Below, piece after piece: positions 44,185 through 54,143 of a stretch of DNA of 64,000 bases (positions within the stretch are counted from its first letter, which is position 1; each line of letters begins with the position of its first letter). The DNA lies in the NCBI RefSeq assembly GCF_024347475.1, contig NZ_AP025488.1:124001-188000 (forward strand). Direction: 5' to 3'. This DNA is from Vibrio fortis (lineage in GTDB: Bacteria > Pseudomonadota > Gammaproteobacteria > Enterobacterales > Vibrionaceae). The translations under genes were made by a program, and so were the position numbers. Under the pieces are notes generated by a model. It was not told where the DNA came from. It was given only the letters and a program-made list of their open reading frames with translations, and ran no database searches.

Positions 44185-44844
44185 ATGAATTTCCAAGCAG
44201 CAATTTTTGATATGGATGGTCTACTTCTCGACACCGAACGTCTGTGTATGCAGATATTCGAAGAGGCGTGCCATGCACAAGGCGTCCCATTTCTAAAAGA
44301 TGTCTACCTCGGCATCATCGGCTGTAACGCGAAAACCATCGAGCAGATTTTCAGAAACGGTTATGGTGAAGATCTCGACTACCCAGCTCTCAATAATGAG
44401 TGGCGAACTCGCTACAGTGCCATCGTGAAAAACCAAGCGATTCCGGTAAAAGAGGGCGTGATTGAACTCTTAGAGTGGTTGAAGTCCAACAACATTCCAG
44501 CAGCAGTGGCGACTTCGACTCAACTGGATATTGCTAAAAAGAAACTTGAGTTAGCAGGGTTAGATTCCTATTTCACGTCACTAAGCACTGGCTGTGAGGT
44601 AACGAACGGTAAACCCCACCCAGAGATCTACCTATTAGCGGCAGAACGTCTTGGTGTTGCACCTGAATCATGTCTTGCCTTTGAGGATTCTAACAACGGC
44701 ATCCGCGCTTCTATGGCGGCGAATATGATCAGCTTCCAGATCCCGGATTTGGTTGAGCCGTGCGAAGAGGTAAAAGCGCTGGGTCACACCATTAGCCCAT
44801 CTCTACATGACGTGTTAACTCAACTGCAAAAAGAAGCAGCCTAA
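44185..44844 (+). CDS. HAD family sugar-phosphate phosphatase (YniC/beta-PGM-like)
   Basis: A 219-aa HAD subfamily IA hydrolase. Motif I AIFDMDGLLLDTE (nucleophile Asp9 and acid Asp11), motif II AVATST, the motif III Lys in NGKPHPEIY and motif IV CLAFEDSNNGIRAS. The capped fold and the sequence place it near YniC and beta-phosphoglucomutase-like phosphatases, which hydrolyse hexitol or sugar phosphates. The substrate is unknown. It is a single-gene unit with its own terminator. Confidence 0.9.
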   Translation: MNFQAAIFDMDGLLLDTERLCMQIFEEACHAQGVPFLKDVYLGIIGCNAKTIEQIFRNGYGEDLDYPALNNEWRTRYSAIVKNQAIPVKEGVIELLEWLKSNNIPAAVATSTQLDIAKKKLELAGLDSYFTSLSTGCEVTNGKPHPEIYLLAAERLGVAPESCLAFEDSNNGIRASMAANMISFQIPDLVEPCEEVKALGHTISPSLHDVLTQLQKEAA

Positions 44845-44876
44845 ACGCCTCCAACATATTGGCACACCACATTTTT

Positions 44877-44907
44877 AAAGCCGACGTTCGAGTCGGCTTT
44901 GTTGTTT
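44877..44907 (+). terminator. Rho-independent terminator
   Basis: Perfect 9-bp stem AAAGCCGAC/GTCGGCTTT with loop GTTCGA, then a T-rich tail. Confidence 0.85.
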
Positions 44908-45010
44908 TGGCGTTTCAGAAGAAGAGTTTGACGAGCTGAACCAACCGAAACTAGAACTTCAATACAAAGCTCACAAGATTACCTGTAAAACAGAACCAAA
45001 AATAATTAGC

Positions 45011-45673
45011 ATGGCAACACAATGCGAATTAGAAAAAGAACCGAACGTGCTCGAAAATTTTGAAGATCAAATGCTTACCTTTGCAAAGCAAGAGATGACC
45101 CAAGATGCTGCCCATGATATCAGCCACATCAAACGTGTCGTCAAAACAGCAAAATCCTTGTGTGCTCAAGAGCAAGCAGAGCTTGAAGTCGTGTTACCTG
45201 CAGCCTATCTGCATGACTGTTTCACCTTCCCGAAAAATCATCCAGATCGAGCGACAAGTTCAAAAGTCGCCGCCGATAAAGCGATCGCATTTCTCAAATC
45301 AATCGACTACCCAGCTCATCATTTAGATGCGATTCACCATGCGATTGTTACCCATAGTTATAGCGCGAATATCACCCCAGAAACCGTTGAAGCACAGATC
45401 GTTCAAGACGCCGATCGTCTAGATTCTCTTGGCGCGATTGGGATTACTCGTTGCCTTTTTGTCGGTCATAGCTTTGATGCCGAACTCTATAACCACGAAG
45501 ATCCGTTCGCCAAAGACCGAGACTTGGATGATAAAAACTTTAGCGTTGACCACTTCTACGTAAAGCTGTTCAAGCTCGCCAAGACTATGAACACCGAATC
45601 CGCTAAACAAGAGGCTCAGCGTCGCACAGACTATATGCGAGCCTTCCTCGATCAATTGGCGAGTGAGGTATAA
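45011..45673 (+). CDS. HD-domain phosphohydrolase (YedJ-like)
   Basis: A 220-aa soluble metal-dependent phosphohydrolase of the HD superfamily. Ligands: His in AAHDISHIKRV, the HD pair in AAYLHDCF, and Asp in IVQDADRLDSLGAIGI. It is close in layout to E. coli YedJ. The physiological substrate is not known; nucleotides are likely. It lies 62 bases ahead of the Tag-type glycosylase gene on the same strand. Confidence 0.88.
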   Translation: MATQCELEKEPNVLENFEDQMLTFAKQEMTQDAAHDISHIKRVVKTAKSLCAQEQAELEVVLPAAYLHDCFTFPKNHPDRATSSKVAADKAIAFLKSIDYPAHHLDAIHHAIVTHSYSANITPETVEAQIVQDADRLDSLGAIGITRCLFVGHSFDAELYNHEDPFAKDRDLDDKNFSVDHFYVKLFKLAKTMNTESAKQEAQRRTDYMRAFLDQLASEV

Positions 45674-45735
45674 CCCTTTTCATCTGTCGATTCGTCCCCA
45701 TATCATTAAAAACTCGACGTAATTTGGAACCCGTC

Positions 45736-46422
45736 ATGACCCAAGAAAAGTTTGAAACCATTTACCAAAGAGCGGCTCATCGTAAAGGTGGCGAAGTTGA
45801 ACTTGAGAAAATCGTTCGAAAGCCACTAAGCCGCGATGAACTGATGCAGATCGGAGATGACCGCTGGCTAGCAGCCATCACTGAAAAGGTATTTCAGTGC
45901 GGCATTTCTTGGAGCGTGGTGAGAAAGAAATGGCCTCAGTTTGAAGAAGTATTCTTTGAGTTCGATGTAGAAAAGATGCTGATGTTACCTAATGAAATGT
46001 GGGAGCAAAAAGCACAAGACCCACGCATTATTCGCCACCTAACCAAAGTCATGACAATTCCCGCCAACGCGATGATGATCCGTAACGCACAGCGTGAATA
46101 CGGCAGCTTCGCTCAAATGGTTGCAGATTGGCCATCAGAGCGCATTACCGAGTTATGGGATCATCTTAAGAAACACGGTAAACGACTCGGTGGAAACACA
46201 GGTGCCTACACTCTACGCCAAATGGGTAAAGATACCTTCATTCTATCGACAGATGTTGAAGCGCATCTTCGAACTACCGGTGTTATCGACAGCGGACGCA
46301 ACACTAAGCGAGCTCAACAAGCTGCAACGAATGCGTTTAACGAATGGCAGCAGCAATCAGGACGAAGCTTGAGTGAAATAAGTCAAATTGTTGCTTACAG
46401 TGGTGGCGATAACCGCGTTTAA
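45736..46422 (+). CDS. DNA-3-methyladenine glycosylase I family protein (Tag-like)
   Basis: A 228-aa helix-hairpin-helix family glycosylase related to Tag, which excises 3-methyladenine from DNA. Recognisable parts: LMQIGDDRWLAAITEKVFQCGISWSVVRKKW and GGNTGAYTLRQMGKDTFILSTDVEAHL. The cysteines and histidines of the Tag zinc site are not obvious, so it may belong to a divergent branch. ATG 45736 is chosen; TTG 45724 in the same frame is unlikely. Confidence 0.82.
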   Translation: MTQEKFETIYQRAAHRKGGEVELEKIVRKPLSRDELMQIGDDRWLAAITEKVFQCGISWSVVRKKWPQFEEVFFEFDVEKMLMLPNEMWEQKAQDPRIIRHLTKVMTIPANAMMIRNAQREYGSFAQMVADWPSERITELWDHLKKHGKRLGGNTGAYTLRQMGKDTFILSTDVEAHLRTTGVIDSGRNTKRAQQAATNAFNEWQQQSGRSLSEISQIVAYSGGDNRV

Positions 46423-46578
46423 CGCAGCAAGATTATTTACTTCAACCAAGCCATATTGGCAAGCTTTCATACTCTATGACACAGTTTTTCAAACAAGATG
46501 AAAACTGTGTCTCAATTGTTATCAGATATGCGCAAACTCTCTAACCTATTGAGTTCTGGCGGTAGCATTGTATAGATA

Positions 46579-46590
46579 AGTGTATACAAT
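46579..46590. promoter_or_regulatory. GntR-type operator upstream of the regulator gene
   Basis: AGTGTATACAAT matches ATTGTATACAAT at 11 of 12 positions, 65 bases ahead of the gntR-type start. A partial second copy ATTGTATAGATA lies at 46567-46578. This suggests autoregulation. Confidence 0.72.
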
Positions 46591-46654
46591 ATAGAGTAAT
46601 ACCAGTGCAATATGCTCACACTCCCTACTCGACTAAACAAGGGTTCTTATCTCT

Positions 46655-47389
46655 ATGACAGCTCTCAAAAACTCTGTCTCAAAAGGTGTAAAAACCAAAG
46701 TAACGGGTCAAACCCAAGATGACGTTGTTTACTGCCATATCTTCGATGCAATACTAGAACAAAGGCTGCCACCAGCCACCAAATTAAGCGAAGAAGCCTT
46801 AGCAGAAATCTTTAGCGTAAGCCGCACCATCATCCGCCGTGCCTTACTGCGCTTATCTTTGGAACAAGTTGTGGTTATTCGTCCAAACCGAGGCGCAGTG
46901 ATTGCAGCCCCAACGGTGGACGAAGCAAAACAGATTTTCAAAGCTCGTGAGGTTATGGAATTGGCCATCACTGAACTTGCGGTTAAGAACGCTACCAAAG
47001 CTCAAATCGACGAATGTAGAAAACTGGTCGCAAAAGAGAATTGCGCCTTCGAACAAGGTGATTACGGTTCGGGTCTGCGCCTCTCTGGTGAATTCCACAT
47101 AAAACTTGCTGAAATGGCAGAGAATGCGCCACTACTGGCTTTTCAACGTAGCTTAGTCTCGCAAACCTCGCTACTGATCGCTCAATACGAAACAGGCAAC
47201 CACTCAAACTGCTCTCAAGATGAGCATGAGCGATTACTTGATGCCATTGAATCAGGTGATGAAGAGCAAGCAGTTGACTTAATGCGTGAGCACCTGAACC
47301 ATATCCGCTCTAAGCTCAACCTAGACAGCAGTACCGCCTCTAGCGATCTGCATGTGGTTTTCTCAGACCTACTCAAGAGTAAGTCCTAG
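46655..47389 (+). CDS. GntR family (FadR/FCD) regulator of purine catabolism
   Basis: A 244-aa regulator: N-terminal winged helix (ILEQRLPPATKLSEEALAEIFSVSRTIIRRAL) and C-terminal FCD ligand domain (about 105-230) with metal-binding histidines in GEFHIKLAE, DEHERLLDAI and MREHLNHI. FadR-subfamily proteins bind TNGTNNNACNA, and the palindrome TTGTATACAA occurs at its own promoter, before xdhA, and between puuE and uraH. I infer that it represses the purine genes, with an intermediate such as urate or allantoin as inducer. The ligand is unknown. Confidence 0.88.
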   Translation: MTALKNSVSKGVKTKVTGQTQDDVVYCHIFDAILEQRLPPATKLSEEALAEIFSVSRTIIRRALLRLSLEQVVVIRPNRGAVIAAPTVDEAKQIFKAREVMELAITELAVKNATKAQIDECRKLVAKENCAFEQGDYGSGLRLSGEFHIKLAEMAENAPLLAFQRSLVSQTSLLIAQYETGNHSNCSQDEHERLLDAIESGDEEQAVDLMREHLNHIRSKLNLDSSTASSDLHVVFSDLLKSKS

Positions 47390-47423
47390 TTCAGGCACTT
47401 TCTGAACAACTTATGTCCTCTCT

Positions 47424-47451
47424 AAAAGCGAGTTTCACACTCGCTTTTTTT
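47424..47451 (+). terminator. Rho-independent terminator of the gntR-type gene
   Basis: Perfect 10-bp stem AAAAGCGAGT/ACTCGCTTTT with loop TTCAC and extra T residues. Confidence 0.94.
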
Positions 47452-47581
47452 ATATCCAACGCTCAAAAAACACACCTATATCGTGCTCATTTTCTGAAGT
47501 TTTTGACTTCCTTTCTGGTATTTTTCCACAACGACTCGCCCGCTCAATGCTCACCAAAACCACCCTATTATCCAAACATTA

Positions 47582-47593
47582 TTTGTATACATA
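47582..47593. promoter_or_regulatory. Weak GntR-type operator before xdhA
   Basis: TTTGTATACATA keeps the TGTATACA core but differs from the full palindrome at three outer positions. It is 92 bp upstream of the perfect site at 47674. Confidence 0.45.
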
Positions 47594-47673
47594 GAGATAG
47601 CTTCATTCACCAACATAAACATTAGCTACCAATAACTACTTTATTAAAAACAACGAATTAAAACCAAATTATC

Positions 47674-47685
47674 ATTGTATACAAT
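47674..47685. promoter_or_regulatory. GntR-type operator of the xdh operon
   Basis: Perfect palindrome ATTGTATACAAT, 127 bases upstream of the chosen xdhA start in the AT-rich promoter region. Confidence 0.82.
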
Positions 47686-47811
47686 TTCAAGAAAAATCCT
47701 TTTGTTGCATTTTTGTAAATAAATAGTTGACCACAGGGTCAGGATGGATAATTATTGACCAAGAAGTCAAAAAAATTACACATGGAATATGTCGATATAC
47801 AAGGAGGTCTC

Positions 47812-49257
47812 TTGATTACTTTTTTGCTCAATCAGGAAATAAGACACGAAGACAATCTGTCGCCGAATATGACCGTACTTGATTACCTACGTACTCACGT
47901 CAACAAGACAGGGACTAAAGAGGGTTGCGGCTCTGGTGATTGCGGTGCGTGTACTGTGGTATTAGGTGAAGTGGTAAACGGGCAATTGCAGTATCGCTCG
48001 GTCAACTCATGCTTAACATTTGTTTCTGCTCTGCATGGGAAGCAGCTGATTACCGTAGAAGATCTGCAGAACCGAGATCGCTCTTTACACCCTGTACAAC
48101 AAGCGGTTGTGGATTTTCATGGTTCACAGTGTGGCTACTGTACGCCTGGTTTCATCATGTCGATGTTCGCGCTCGGCAAAAATAAGCCTAACGCTAGCAA
48201 AGAAGATGTGATGGAGTCGCTAGCAGGTAACCTATGTCGCTGTACGGGCTACCGACCAATTGTCGATGCTGCAATGTCGTTGTCTACAGACCAACCTCTT
48301 ATCGACCAATTCGCAGAACTTGAACGCAAAACCATTGAAAAACTTGAGAGCATTCAAGGCACTGAAGCAAACCTTCGTTTAGGTCATCTCACTGCATTCT
48401 CTCCTAAAAGCATTGATGAGCTGGCGAAACTGTATATCGCTCACCCGAAAGCTAAACTGGTTGCAGGCGGTACCGATTTAGCGCTCGAAGTCACGCAATT
48501 TCACCGTGAGATCGAAACCCTTATCAGCGTCAATCTTGTCGAAGACATGAAACTGTGTGAAGAAACCGACACTGACCTTATCATCGGTGCCAACCTTCCA
48601 ATCAGCGACGCCTACTCACTTCTGAAAAAGCACTACCCCGACTTTGGCGAGCTACTTCACCGTTTTGCGTCACTGCAAGTACGTAACCAAGGCACTATTG
48701 GCGGCAACGTAGCTAATGCCTCCCCTATCGGTGATACGCCTCCTCTACTGATTGCGTTAGATGCGAAGATCAAACTACGTTGTGGCGATGAATCACGCAC
48801 TATGCCAATCGAAGACTACTTCATCAGCTATAAAGTCACAGCTCAAAAAGAGAGTGAGTTTATCGAGCAGATCATCATACCTAAGCCGAGCAGCGATAGT
48901 TTCCGCGCTTACAAGCTCTCAAAACGTCTAGATGATGACATCTCAGCCGTGTGTGGCGCCTTCGACATTCAGGTCGAAGAAGGCAAGGTAACACACGCTC
49001 GCATCGCCTTTGGCGGTATGGCTGCAACGCCTAAGCGCGCCGCTCGTTGTGAAAATACGTTATTAGGCAGCCCTTGGACAGACGCTACAATTAAAGAAGC
49101 GATGCAGGAACTGTATCAAGACTTCGAGCCACTCTCTGATTTTCGAGCGAGCCAAGAGTACCGTTCACTGTCGGCCGCCAATATGTTGCGCCGTTACTTC
49201 ATTGAACAGCAGAACAAGCACAATCAAATCGAAACAAGGGTAACGTCTTATGTCTAA
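47812..49257 (+). CDS. xdhA: Xanthine dehydrogenase small subunit (2Fe-2S and FAD)
   Basis: The iron-sulfur/FAD subunit of xanthine dehydrogenase, which passes electrons from the molybdenum subunit to NAD. 2Fe-2S cysteines: KEGCGSGDCGACTVV and the second cluster in QCGYCTPGF and NLCRCTGYRP. FAD domain: KLVAGGTDLALEV and the glycine-rich RNQGTIGGNVANASPIGDTPP. I place the start at TTG 47812, just after AAGGAGGT; it gives ITFLLNQEIR, matching XdhA of other bacteria (481 aa). A frame opening at 47755 has no such support. It overlaps xdhB by 8 bases. Confidence 0.94.
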   Translation: MITFLLNQEIRHEDNLSPNMTVLDYLRTHVNKTGTKEGCGSGDCGACTVVLGEVVNGQLQYRSVNSCLTFVSALHGKQLITVEDLQNRDRSLHPVQQAVVDFHGSQCGYCTPGFIMSMFALGKNKPNASKEDVMESLAGNLCRCTGYRPIVDAAMSLSTDQPLIDQFAELERKTIEKLESIQGTEANLRLGHLTAFSPKSIDELAKLYIAHPKAKLVAGGTDLALEVTQFHREIETLISVNLVEDMKLCEETDTDLIIGANLPISDAYSLLKKHYPDFGELLHRFASLQVRNQGTIGGNVANASPIGDTPPLLIALDAKIKLRCGDESRTMPIEDYFISYKVTAQKESEFIEQIIIPKPSSDSFRAYKLSKRLDDDISAVCGAFDIQVEEGKVTHARIAFGGMAATPKRAARCENTLLGSPWTDATIKEAMQELYQDFEPLSDFRASQEYRSLSAANMLRRYFIEQQNKHNQIETRVTSYV

Positions 49258-51640
49258 CAAAAACAAACAGGCGATGACCCACGAAGAGATGGTGACCATC
49301 GCAAAACAAGATCTAAAAACTGGCGTGGGTAAAAGCGTTAAACACGACAGTGCACCAAAGCAAGTAACGGGCGAAGCGGTATACATCGATGACCGTTTAG
49401 AGTTCCCAAATCAACTCCACGTTTACGCGCGTCTGAGCACACAAGCGCACGCAAAGATTACCAAGATCGACGTGTCGCCATGTTACGAATTTGACGGCGT
49501 AGCCATTGCCATTCAAGCCAAAGACGTACCGGGTGAACTGGATATCGGCGCGATTCTTCCGGGTGATCCGTTACTGGCTGACGGCAAAGTGGAATATTAC
49601 GGTCAACCTGTGATTGCCGTAGCCGCCAACGATTTAGAAACCGCTCGCAAAGCCGCACACGCCGCCATTATTGAATACGAAGAGCTGCCAGCGATTCTGG
49701 ATGTCAAAGAAGCGTTGGCAAAAGAGCACTTCGTGACAGAGAGCCATACACAACAACGCGGCGACTCCAAAGCTGCGTTAGCCAAAGCGAAACATGTGAT
49801 ATCTGGCGATCTTGAGATCGGCGGGCAAGAACACTTCTATCTTGAAACTCAAGTCAGTAGCGTAATGCCAACCGAAGACGGCGGGATGATTGTTTACACC
49901 TCGACACAAAACCCGACCGAAGTACAAAAATTGGTTGCAGAAGTGCTAGGTGTGCCAATGCACAAAGTAGTGATTGATATGCGCCGCATGGGTGGTGGCT
50001 TTGGTGGTAAAGAAACCCAAGCCGCGTCTCCTGCTTGTATTGCTGCAGTGATTGCGAGTCTAACGGGTCGACCAACCAAAATGCGTCTATTGCGCAATGA
50101 AGATATGCAGCAAACGGGTAAGCGTCATCCATTCTACAACCAATACACGGTTGGTTTTGACGACAACGGCGTGATTCAAGGTGCCGATATTACCGTAGCA
50201 GGTAACTGTGGCTACTCACCTGACCTTTCGAGCTCGATTGTTGACCGTGCGATGTTCCACTCAGACAACGCCTACTACCTTGGCGATGCAACCGTCGTTG
50301 GACACCGCTGCAAAACCAACACTGCATCCAACACCGCTTACCGTGGTTTCGGCGGCCCTCAAGGCATGATGACCATTGAACACATCATGGATGAGATCGC
50401 TCGTTACCTGAAAAAAGATCCATTGGAAGTACGTAAGGCGAACTATTACGGCGAAGAAGGCCGCAACGTGACCCATTACTACCAAACCGTTGAAGACAAC
50501 TTTCTTCCTGAGATAACCGAACAGCTTGAACGCAGCAGTGACTATCACGCTCGCCGTAAAGAAATTGATGAGTTCAACAAGCAAAGTCCTATCTTAAAAA
50601 AAGGCTTGGCAATCACTCCGGTGAAATTCGGCATCTCGTTTACCGCAACTTTCTTGAACCAAGCTGGTGCACTTATCCATATCTACACCGATGGCAGTAT
50701 TCATTTGAATCACGGTGGTACGGAAATGGGCCAAGGCTTGAACATCAAAGTGGCGCAAATCGTTGCAGAGGAGTTCCAAGTCGATGTCGAACGTATCCAG
50801 ATCACCGCTACAAACACAGACAAAGTTCCGAACACATCACCAACCGCGGCCTCATCGGGCGCCGACCTCAATGGTAAAGCCGCGCAAAACGCCGCAATAA
50901 CCATCAAGCAACGACTGATCGACTTTGCAGCTTCGCACTTCAAAGTCTCGCAAGAAGAGGTAGTGTTCAAGAACGGTATGGTACAGGTCCGCGACGAGAT
51001 CATGACCTTCAACGCGTTTGTCGAACTGGCTTGGTTTAACCAAATCTCGCTCTCCAGCACTGGCTTCTACCGCACTCCAAAGATCTATTACGATCACGAA
51101 AAAGCGCGCGGTCGTCCGTTCTATTACTACGCCTACGGCGCGTCATGTTCTGAAGTGATCATCGATACGCTTACAGGTGAGAACAAGATTCTACGCGTCG
51201 ATATTCTGCATGACGTAGGCGCTTCACTGAATCCTGCTATCGATATCGGCCAAGTGGAAGGTGGCTTTGTGCAAGGCGCAGGCTGGCTGACTACCGAAGA
51301 GTTGGTATGGAATGAGCAAGGTCGTCTAATGACCAACGGCCCTGCAAGTTACAAGATCCCAGCAATTGCCGATATGCCGATCGATTTCAGAACACATCTA
51401 TTGGAAAACCGCAGTAACCCTGAAGACACTGTGTTCAATTCAAAAGCGGTAGGTGAACCGCCGTTTATGCTAGGGATGTCGGTGTGGAGTGCACTCAAAG
51501 ACGCCATTAACTCGGTGGCGGTCGATGGCGCCATTCCGAAACTGAATACACCTGCGACACCAGAGCGCATTCTGATGGCCGTTCAAGCCGTTTCAGAGCC
51601 CGCAAAGGCGTCGGTAGACAGTGAACAAGAGACTGCGTAG
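49250..51640 (+). CDS. xdhB: Xanthine dehydrogenase large (molybdopterin) subunit
   Basis: The 796-aa molybdenum-cofactor subunit that hydroxylates hypoxanthine and xanthine to urate. Features: QVTGEAVYIDD at the N terminus, MRRMGGGFGGKETQA, NTAYRGFGGPQGMMTIE with the active-site Arg, HGGTEMGQGL, and GEPPFMLGMSVWSAL with the catalytic Glu. It overlaps xdhA by 8 bases and is followed by xdhC, needed to fit the sulfurated cofactor. Confidence 0.95.
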   Translation: MSNKNKQAMTHEEMVTIAKQDLKTGVGKSVKHDSAPKQVTGEAVYIDDRLEFPNQLHVYARLSTQAHAKITKIDVSPCYEFDGVAIAIQAKDVPGELDIGAILPGDPLLADGKVEYYGQPVIAVAANDLETARKAAHAAIIEYEELPAILDVKEALAKEHFVTESHTQQRGDSKAALAKAKHVISGDLEIGGQEHFYLETQVSSVMPTEDGGMIVYTSTQNPTEVQKLVAEVLGVPMHKVVIDMRRMGGGFGGKETQAASPACIAAVIASLTGRPTKMRLLRNEDMQQTGKRHPFYNQYTVGFDDNGVIQGADITVAGNCGYSPDLSSSIVDRAMFHSDNAYYLGDATVVGHRCKTNTASNTAYRGFGGPQGMMTIEHIMDEIARYLKKDPLEVRKANYYGEEGRNVTHYYQTVEDNFLPEITEQLERSSDYHARRKEIDEFNKQSPILKKGLAITPVKFGISFTATFLNQAGALIHIYTDGSIHLNHGGTEMGQGLNIKVAQIVAEEFQVDVERIQITATNTDKVPNTSPTAASSGADLNGKAAQNAAITIKQRLIDFAASHFKVSQEEVVFKNGMVQVRDEIMTFNAFVELAWFNQISLSSTGFYRTPKIYYDHEKARGRPFYYYAYGASCSEVIIDTLTGENKILRVDILHDVGASLNPAIDIGQVEGGFVQGAGWLTTEELVWNEQGRLMTNGPASYKIPAIADMPIDFRTHLLENRSNPEDTVFNSKAVGEPPFMLGMSVWSALKDAINSVAVDGAIPKLNTPATPERILMAVQAVSEPAKASVDSEQETA

Positions 51641-51760
51641 TGATTAACATCATCAAGGTGTGACAAACAGGTAACAAGGACACTCGCCAGTCCGCAGTAT
51701 TGAGCAGGAAGCTCTTTAGGCTGGCGTAAGAAGCATCAAGTTGGAGCTTTTGGAGGAAGT

Positions 51761-52639
51761 ATGTTTAAGGATAATTGGATTCACGAACTGGCAAAACTGG
51801 AAGAGAACTACGAACCTTGCGTCATGGTGACGGTTCTTGAAGACAGAGGCTCTGTTCCTCGTGATGCTGGAACAAAAATGCTGGTCACCCGCGATCGTAT
51901 CATTGCGACCATTGGCGGCGGCCACCTTGAACATGTTGCCACCAAAATGGCACGCGAGATGCTGATCGCCAGCGAGAAATCTCTTAAAGTCGAGCGTTTC
52001 AATCTTGGTGCTCGCCTCGGCCAATGCTGCGGCGGCATGGCGACTCTGAGTTTCGAACCGATTGGTACTCAGCAGAACCATCTGGTGTTATTTGGAGCAG
52101 GTCATGTGGCCAAAGCTCTATTACACATTGTTGCCACCCTGCCTTTCCGCGTGACTTGGATTGATGAACGTGAAGAAGTGTTCCCAGATACCTTACCCCA
52201 AGGCGTTAAGAAGCTCGTCACTGATGATCCTGTCGGTGAAGTAAAACAGATGCCACCCAACAGTTACTACCTAGTGATGACGCACAACCACCAGTTGGAC
52301 TTCGATCTGGCCAAGGCCATCATTGATCGTGAAGACAGTCGCTATTTCGGCATGATTGGCTCGCTAACAAAGCGTAAGAAATTCGACTTCCGCTTAGAGC
52401 AGCGCGGCTATAACCAAGATCAGATCAACACCATGATTTGTCCTATTGGTATCAGTGCCGTGAATGGAAAACATCCGGCAGAAATCGCGGTATCGGTTGC
52501 CGGTGAACTAATCGCACACTATCAAGGGCAAGCGCTTGAACAGAAACGCCCTACCCAACATTATCAAACTGAGGGTCGTAACGATCCCAACCAAACAAGC
52601 GATGTAGACGAACAGCCTCTGGAAGAGAAGATCGCCTAA
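51761..52639 (+). CDS. xdhC: Xanthine dehydrogenase accessory protein XdhC
   Basis: A 292-aa molybdenum-cofactor sulfuration and insertion chaperone for XdhAB. N-terminal XdhC/CoxI domain (VTVLEDRGSVPRDAGTKMLV, IGGGHLEHVA, CGGMATLSFEP) and C-terminal Rossmann domain (LVLFGAGHVAKALLHI). The C-terminal 35 residues are charged and probably disordered. A strong ribosome site (TTGGAGGAAG) precedes ATG 51761, which lies 121 bases after xdhB in the same operon. Confidence 0.94.
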   Translation: MFKDNWIHELAKLEENYEPCVMVTVLEDRGSVPRDAGTKMLVTRDRIIATIGGGHLEHVATKMAREMLIASEKSLKVERFNLGARLGQCCGGMATLSFEPIGTQQNHLVLFGAGHVAKALLHIVATLPFRVTWIDEREEVFPDTLPQGVKKLVTDDPVGEVKQMPPNSYYLVMTHNHQLDFDLAKAIIDREDSRYFGMIGSLTKRKKFDFRLEQRGYNQDQINTMICPIGISAVNGKHPAEIAVSVAGELIAHYQGQALEQKRPTQHYQTEGRNDPNQTSDVDEQPLEEKIA

Positions 52640-52698
52640 CACAAATCGCAGACTCCCGTCGCCATAACGTGACTGGAGGGCATTAAAAGGAAGTAGAC

Positions 52699-54033
52699 AT
52701 GACAACGCAACGCAAAGCTTATCGCGCCAGTATTCTTCATAGCGTGGCCGATCCAAAGGATGTCGGTTTAGAAGAGTCATATGAGTATTTCGAAGACGGA
52801 ATTTTAGTAGTTGAGAATGGCCATGTGGTTGATTTAGGCAATGCCGATGAAGTGCTTGCTCGACAACCGAAAACTCTCAATGTCAAAGAGTACAAAGATA
52901 AGCTGATCACCTCGGGCTTTATTGATACGCACATCCACTATCCTCAAACTGGAATGATCGCGTCTTACGGCGAACAGCTTCTCGACTGGTTAGAGAACTA
53001 CACCTTCCCAGAAGAGAAACGCTTTAAAAACCCCGTCTACGCGCACAAAGTAGCGAAGCTATTCCTAGACGAGCTGGCGAGCAACGGTACTACTACCGCA
53101 CTTGTGTTCGGCACCGTGCACAAAGAGTCGGTTAACGTGTTCTTCGAAGAGGCAGAGAAACGTAACCTGCGTATGATTGCGGGTAAGGTTTTGATGGATC
53201 GCAACGCGCCAGACTACCTCACCGATACACCAGAGTCTGGCTACATCGATTCAAAAGAGCTGATCGATAAATGGCACAACCGAGGTCGCTTGCTGTATGC
53301 AGTGACACCTCGCTTTGCACCAACCAGTACCCCAGAACAACTTGCAACCGTGGGTAAGCTTTTGGAAGAGTACCCAGATGTATACATGCACACACACTTG
53401 TCTGAAAACGAGAAAGAGATTGAGTGGGTGAAAGCACTCTTCCCTGAGCGTGACAGCTATTTAGATGTGTATGACCACTATGGCTTGCTGCACAAACGCT
53501 CGGTTTTTGCACACGGCATTCACTTGTCTGATTGCGAGTGTAAACGACTAGCTGATACCGAATCCGCCATCGCTTTTTGTCCAACGTCAAACCTATTCTT
53601 AGGCTCAGGTCTGTTTAGATTACCGGAAATGGAAGAGCATGGAATCCGTGTTGGTATGGGTACCGATGTGGGCGCAGGTACGAGCTTCTCTATCCTCCAG
53701 ACCATGAGTGAAGCGTATAAGATCATGCAGCTTCAACACAAGAAACTGCACCCAGCTAAATCGTTATTCTTAGCGACTTTAGGCGGCGCTCGCTCTCTGC
53801 ACCTTGAAGATAAAATTGGCAACCTGGAAATCGGCAAAGAAGCGGACTTTGTTGTACTCGACTTGCACGCAACTCAGTTAATGCGTTTTAGAATGGAGCA
53901 AACAACAAATCTTGAAGAAAAGCTGTTTGTGTTAATGAGCTTGGGCGATGACAGAACCGTGAGCGAGACTTATATCTACGGAGAAAAGGCGTACGACGCC
54001 AATTTCAAGGAATACAAAAAACTCGTCAGTTAG
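52699..54033 (+). CDS. guaD: Guanine deaminase
   Basis: A 444-aa amidohydrolase that deaminates guanine to xanthine, feeding xanthine dehydrogenase. Zinc ligands: HIH in GFIDTHIHYPQT, His in TPRFAPTSTPEQL-HTHLSEN, His in VFAHGIHLSD, and Asp in GMGTDVGAGTSFS. The N-terminal YRASILHSVADP and GEQLLDWLENYTFPEE are typical of GuaD. AAGGAAGTAG precedes ATG 52699. It is 60 bases after xdhC and ends the operon at a terminator. Confidence 0.95.
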   Translation: MTTQRKAYRASILHSVADPKDVGLEESYEYFEDGILVVENGHVVDLGNADEVLARQPKTLNVKEYKDKLITSGFIDTHIHYPQTGMIASYGEQLLDWLENYTFPEEKRFKNPVYAHKVAKLFLDELASNGTTTALVFGTVHKESVNVFFEEAEKRNLRMIAGKVLMDRNAPDYLTDTPESGYIDSKELIDKWHNRGRLLYAVTPRFAPTSTPEQLATVGKLLEEYPDVYMHTHLSENEKEIEWVKALFPERDSYLDVYDHYGLLHKRSVFAHGIHLSDCECKRLADTESAIAFCPTSNLFLGSGLFRLPEMEEHGIRVGMGTDVGAGTSFSILQTMSEAYKIMQLQHKKLHPAKSLFLATLGGARSLHLEDKIGNLEIGKEADFVVLDLHATQLMRFRMEQTTNLEEKLFVLMSLGDDRTVSETYIYGEKAYDANFKEYKKLVS

Positions 54034-54110
54034 GCTTAAAAACGAGTAACACCTGCTAGGTACCAACGACAATCGTTGCAAATAATCCGTCCAGATTCGC
54101 CTAGCCTTCT

Positions 54111-54143
54111 AAGACCAGTCGCCCCCAGCTTCTGGTCTTTTTT
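54111..54143 (+). terminator. Rho-independent terminator of the xdh-guaD operon
   Basis: Perfect stem AAGACCAG/CTGGTCTT with a 13-base loop and six T, 78 bases after the guaD stop. Confidence 0.92.

Noticed and set aside
47413-47625. 70-codon frame between the gntR-type gene and xdhA
   Set aside because: It runs through the terminator hairpin at 47424-47451 and a weak operator; the composition is not protein-like.
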